This document shows positions 6,711-8,989 of a stretch of DNA of 8,989 nt, piece by piece. The translations under genes were made by a program, and so were the position numbers. Below the pieces are notes generated by a model. The model was not told the DNA's origin and did not search any database. It saw only the letters and a program-made list of their open reading frames with translations. The stretch is from DATGMS01 sp040905145 (GTDB lineage: Bacteria > Bacteroidota > Bacteroidia > Cytophagales > Cyclobacteriaceae). How positions within the stretch are numbered: position 1 is the first letter of the stretch; every line of letters begins with the position of its first letter. The stretch is from contig JBBDSC010000068.1 in NCBI GenBank assembly GCA_040905145.1, forward strand, positions 1 to 8,989. Direction: 5' to 3'.

Positions 6711-7709
6711 ATGCAGATTTTCATCAATACATACGGCACCTACCTCCACGTCAAGGATGATATGTTTGAAATCCGCGTGCGTGAGTCCAAGGAGGAAAAA
6801 TTCAAGACCAACCACATTGCGGCACATAAAATCACCTCTTTTGTGGTCAGCAAGGGAGCCGCCATTACCACGGATGCCATAGCGCTTGCGCTAAAACACA
6901 ATATTGATATTGTCGTGGTGGAAAATGACGGACATCCCATGGGCAGGTTTTGGCACAGCAAACTGGGAAGCACCACCAGGATCAGGAAGCATCAACTGGA
7001 AGCCAGCCTGAACAAAACCGGCTTGGAATGGGTCAAAGGATGGATCAGTGAAAAACTGGAAAACCAATCGGAATACCTGTTGGACCTGGCCAGGCACAGG
7101 GAAAAACTACGGGCAGCACTTCAGGAACAGGCCCGAAAAATAAAAGATTACAGGGAGCGGGTGCAGGAATTGGACGGAAATCAGGTGCAGGATGTGGCCG
7201 ATATGCTTCGGGCAATGGAGGGCAATGCCGGAAGGGTATATTTTGAGGGGCTGAGCATCGCCTTGCCAAAGGAATATAAGTTCGGGGGCAGGAGTTTTCG
7301 TCCAGCAAAAGATCCCTTTAATGCCATGCTCAATTATGCCTACGGGATACTTTATAGCCGGGTGGAGAGAGCGCTGATGTTGGCCGGACTGGATCCTTAT
7401 GTGGGTTTTATGCACCGGGACGATTACAATATGAAAAGTCTGGTTTTCGACTTTATTGAACCTTATAGGATCCATGCCGAGCGCAGCGTATTTGGTCTTT
7501 TTTCAACCAAAAAGGTTAACAAAGCCTACTTCAATGAAATTACAGGAGGGATATCCCTCAATCCGGAAGGCAAGCCCATATTGGTGGAGCATTTTATCAA
7601 ATACCTTGATCAGGATGCTATCCGCTATATGGGCAGGAACCAGAGCCGGGCCAATGCCATGCAGATGGATGCCCACAAATTTGCCAATACCTTAATCGGA
7701 AAAGTATGA
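6711..7709 (+). CDS. cas1: CRISPR integrase Cas1
   Basis: Cas1 is the metal-dependent integrase that, with Cas2, inserts new spacers at the leader end of the array. The 332-residue protein has the two-part Cas1 layout: an N-terminal beta domain (MQIFINTYGTYLHVKDD) and an alpha-helical catalytic domain with Glu170 (MEGNAGRVYF), His235 (GFMHRDD) and Asp247/Glu250 (LVFDFIEPYR). The ATG at 6711 is chosen because the family usually starts just before the first beta strand. A TTG at 6678 in the same frame would add 11 residues without family support. It lies 57 nt after cas6, the largest gap inside the gene cluster. The stop overlaps the cas2 start (ATGA). Confidence 0.96.
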   Translation: MQIFINTYGTYLHVKDDMFEIRVRESKEEKFKTNHIAAHKITSFVVSKGAAITTDAIALALKHNIDIVVVENDGHPMGRFWHSKLGSTTRIRKHQLEASLNKTGLEWVKGWISEKLENQSEYLLDLARHREKLRAALQEQARKIKDYRERVQELDGNQVQDVADMLRAMEGNAGRVYFEGLSIALPKEYKFGGRSFRPAKDPFNAMLNYAYGILYSRVERALMLAGLDPYVGFMHRDDYNMKSLVFDFIEPYRIHAERSVFGLFSTKKVNKAYFNEITGGISLNPEGKPILVEHFIKYLDQDAIRYMGRNQSRANAMQMDAHKFANTLIGKV

Positions 7710-7996
7710 TCGTATGGGTAATGTATGATATCAAAAAAGACAAGTCCAGAACCAAGGTGGCCAAAACCTGTCAACAGGCCGGACTCTATCGGGTACAATA
7801 CTCTGTGTTTTTGGGGACCCTGGATAAAAACCAGTTTGATACACTTCACCTGCAAATGGAGGCATTGATCGATGAAGAGAAAGATTCCATATATATTTTC
7901 CCCATGTCCAAAGACGAACTACAGCAGACGGTGCTTTTAGGCCAGGCATTTGACAAGGATTTTGTTACAGATGAGGTAAGGTCCCTGTTTTTTTGA
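7706..7996 (+). CDS. cas2: CRISPR adaptation protein Cas2
   Basis: Cas2 is the small ferredoxin-fold dimer that bridges two Cas1 dimers in the spacer-integration complex. The 96-residue protein begins MIVWVMYDIKKDKSR, where Asp8 after the first strand is the conserved residue of the family, followed by the GLYRVQYSVFLGTL strand that is also typical. The start overlaps the cas1 stop by four bases, a standard coupled arrangement. It is complete and of normal length. Confidence 0.95.
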   Translation: MIVWVMYDIKKDKSRTKVAKTCQQAGLYRVQYSVFLGTLDKNQFDTLHLQMEALIDEEKDSIYIFPMSKDELQQTVLLGQAFDKDFVTDEVRSLFF

Positions 7997-8001
7997 AGCT
8001 T

Positions 8002-8577
8002 ATGATATCACTGACGCCATCCCATATCATTGAATACCTTTTCTGCCCCAGGTTTACCTATTTTGAGTATGTTTTGGGCATTCCTCAATATGAGGAAAAA
8101 AACTACAAAGTGATCAAGGGCCGTGAAATTCATGATCTCAAACTGGAAAGAAACAAAGAGTATTTAAGGAAAAAGATTGGGGTGGCAGATAAATGGTTGG
8201 ATCAGTACTTGACCAATGATGATTTAAGGGGGCAGGTAGATGAAGTCTTGCTGTTGGAAGATGGCCATATGGCACCGCTGGACTATAAATTTGCGGAATA
8301 CAAGGACAGGATATTCGATACTTATCGGCAACAGTTGATCTGCTATGCGATTTTGATTGAAGAAAATTTTGGCAAAAAAGTACAAAAGGGATTCCTGGTC
8401 TATGTGAGAAGCAGAAACAAGTTGGTGGAAGTGGAGATCACGGACAAGGATAAAAATTTGGTAAAAGAATCCATCAAGAAGATCCAGGACATTATGGAGC
8501 AAAACCATTTTCCAAAAGCTACCAAATACAAAAGAAGATGCTTAACTTGCACCTACCGGAACTTGTGTATCAAGTGA
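8002..8577 (+). CDS. cas4: CRISPR-associated exonuclease Cas4
   Basis: Cas4 is a RecB-like, iron-sulfur nuclease that trims prespacers and helps select those with a correct PAM before Cas1-Cas2 integrates them. In the 191-residue form, the Fe-S cysteines are Cys15 (LFCPR) and Cys180, Cys183 and Cys189 near the C-terminus. The nuclease residues are His44 (GREIHD), Asp80 (GQVDEV), Asp94 and Lys96 (PLDYKF), and Gln111/Tyr115 (QQLICY). All are present, so it should be active. I prefer the ATG at 8002, 5 nt after the cas2 stop; a TTG at 7993 would add three residues and overlap cas2. Cas4 at the end, after cas2 and next to the array, is less common in I-B than cas4-cas1-cas2. Confidence 0.93.
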   Translation: MISLTPSHIIEYLFCPRFTYFEYVLGIPQYEEKNYKVIKGREIHDLKLERNKEYLRKKIGVADKWLDQYLTNDDLRGQVDEVLLLEDGHMAPLDYKFAEYKDRIFDTYRQQLICYAILIEENFGKKVQKGFLVYVRSRNKLVEVEITDKDKNLVKESIKKIQDIMEQNHFPKATKYKRRCLTCTYRNLCIK

Positions 8578-8765
8578 TCCGCATGGCAATTTATTTTGGG
8601 GGCACAAAAATAAGGTTATATCAAATTGAAAATCAGCAGTATAGGTCAACGGAAAATTATAAAAACATCTATGAAAACGGTCTTTGACATCATGAAAAAA
8701 GAGAAAACGGGAAAACAAAAAAGCATCTATTTAATTGACTATGAGGGGGTTGGAACGGACAGCGA
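8578..8765 (+). promoter_or_regulatory. CRISPR leader
   Basis: This 188-bp non-coding stretch lies between the cas4 stop and the first repeat. The repeats end in ATTGAAAC, which becomes the crRNA 5' handle, so the array is read left to right and this is its leader. It should carry the array promoter and the sequence used by Cas1-Cas2 for polarised spacer insertion. I could not identify a convincing TTTG / TAnnTTTG pair or a classical IHF site. No terminator is visible after cas4, so some read-through from the cas operon into the array is possible. Confidence 0.75.
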
Positions 8766-8989
8766 GCTCCCACAGCAAATCCACCAAAACAAGGATTGAA
8801 ACTCTGAAACCTCTCTTAAATCTGGTCCTTCATCAAAGGCTCCCACAGCAAATCCACCAAAACAAGGATTGAAACATCAAGTGTTAAAAATAACCCAAAG
8901 TAAAGATGAAAGCTCCCACAGCAAATCCACCAAAACAAGGATTGAAACGTAGAAGTTTAATATTTCCATCCCCGAATACCTTTTGCTCC
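8766..8989 (+). CRISPR. CRISPR array, leader-proximal end, continues beyond the window
   Basis: Three identical 37-nt repeats lie at 8766-8802, 8839-8875 and 8912-8948, beginning GCTCCCACAG and ending CAAGGATTGAAAC. The spacers are 8803-8838, 8876-8911 and 8949-8984, each exactly 36 nt. The last five bases, GCTCC at 8985-8989, are the start of a fourth repeat. Within the repeat AATCC can pair with GGATT (5 bp, 10-nt loop), placing the expected Cas6 cut before the 8-nt handle ATTGAAAC. This 3' end is typical of I-B repeats. Identical repeats and constant spacer length suggest a recently active array. I do not recognise the spacer targets. Confidence 0.98.

Noticed and set aside
7107..7475. Minus-strand ORF of 122 codons within cas1.
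   Set aside because: It is antisense to the conserved catalytic region of cas1 and resembles no known protein; a shadow of the richer G+C coding sequence.
8671..8797. Small ORF of 41 codons starting in the leader.
   Set aside because: It runs into the first CRISPR repeat and ends there, so it is best explained as chance coding in the leader.

Overview
The window is almost entirely one CRISPR-Cas locus of subtype I-B, reading left to right: cas8b, cas7, cas5, cas3, cas6, cas1, cas2, cas4, then a leader and the first three repeat-spacer units of a CRISPR array that runs off the right edge. Protein sequences, the absence of clear Shine-Dalgarno sequences, and promoter-like TTTG / TAnnTTTG elements all point to a member of the Bacteroidota. 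I cannot name a genus from the sequence.

Layout: 1-240 is non-coding and holds the regulatory region discussed below. 241-5992 is the interference module (cas8b-cas7-cas5-cas3), AT-rich and tightly packed, with overlaps or 1-nt gaps at every junction. 5994-8577 carries the crRNA-processing nuclease (cas6) and the adaptation module (cas1-cas2-cas4), which is visibly richer in G+C. 8578-8765 is the leader. 8766-8989 holds three identical 37-nt repeats separated by 36-nt spacers and the first five bases of a fourth repeat.

How it works together: Cas1-Cas2 with Cas4 insert new spacers next to the leader. Cas6 cuts the array transcript 8 nt upstream of each spacer, leaving the handle ATTGAAAC. 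Cas8b, Cas7, Cas5 and probably a Cas11 made from an internal start in cas8b form the crRNA-guided surveillance complex (Cascade). Cas3 is recruited to degrade the target DNA.

The most interesting part is upstream of cas8b. On the minus strand lie two degenerate copies of the 3' half of the CRISPR repeat (ends at 117 and 67), spaced 50 nt apart instead of 73. The sequence right after the first handle, TAAGAGTCAAATT, matches 12 of 13 bases of a site at 198-186 on the same strand. That site covers the -33 element of the putative cas8b promoter, and the only mismatch is at guide position 6, which type I complexes tolerate. This looks like a solitary crRNA-like regulator (CreR/mini-CRISPR type) through which Cascade would repress its own operon. 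A divergent promoter for this RNA and a perfect 8-bp inverted repeat lie in the same 60 bp. The RNA and the repression are inferences; the sequence matches are directly visible.
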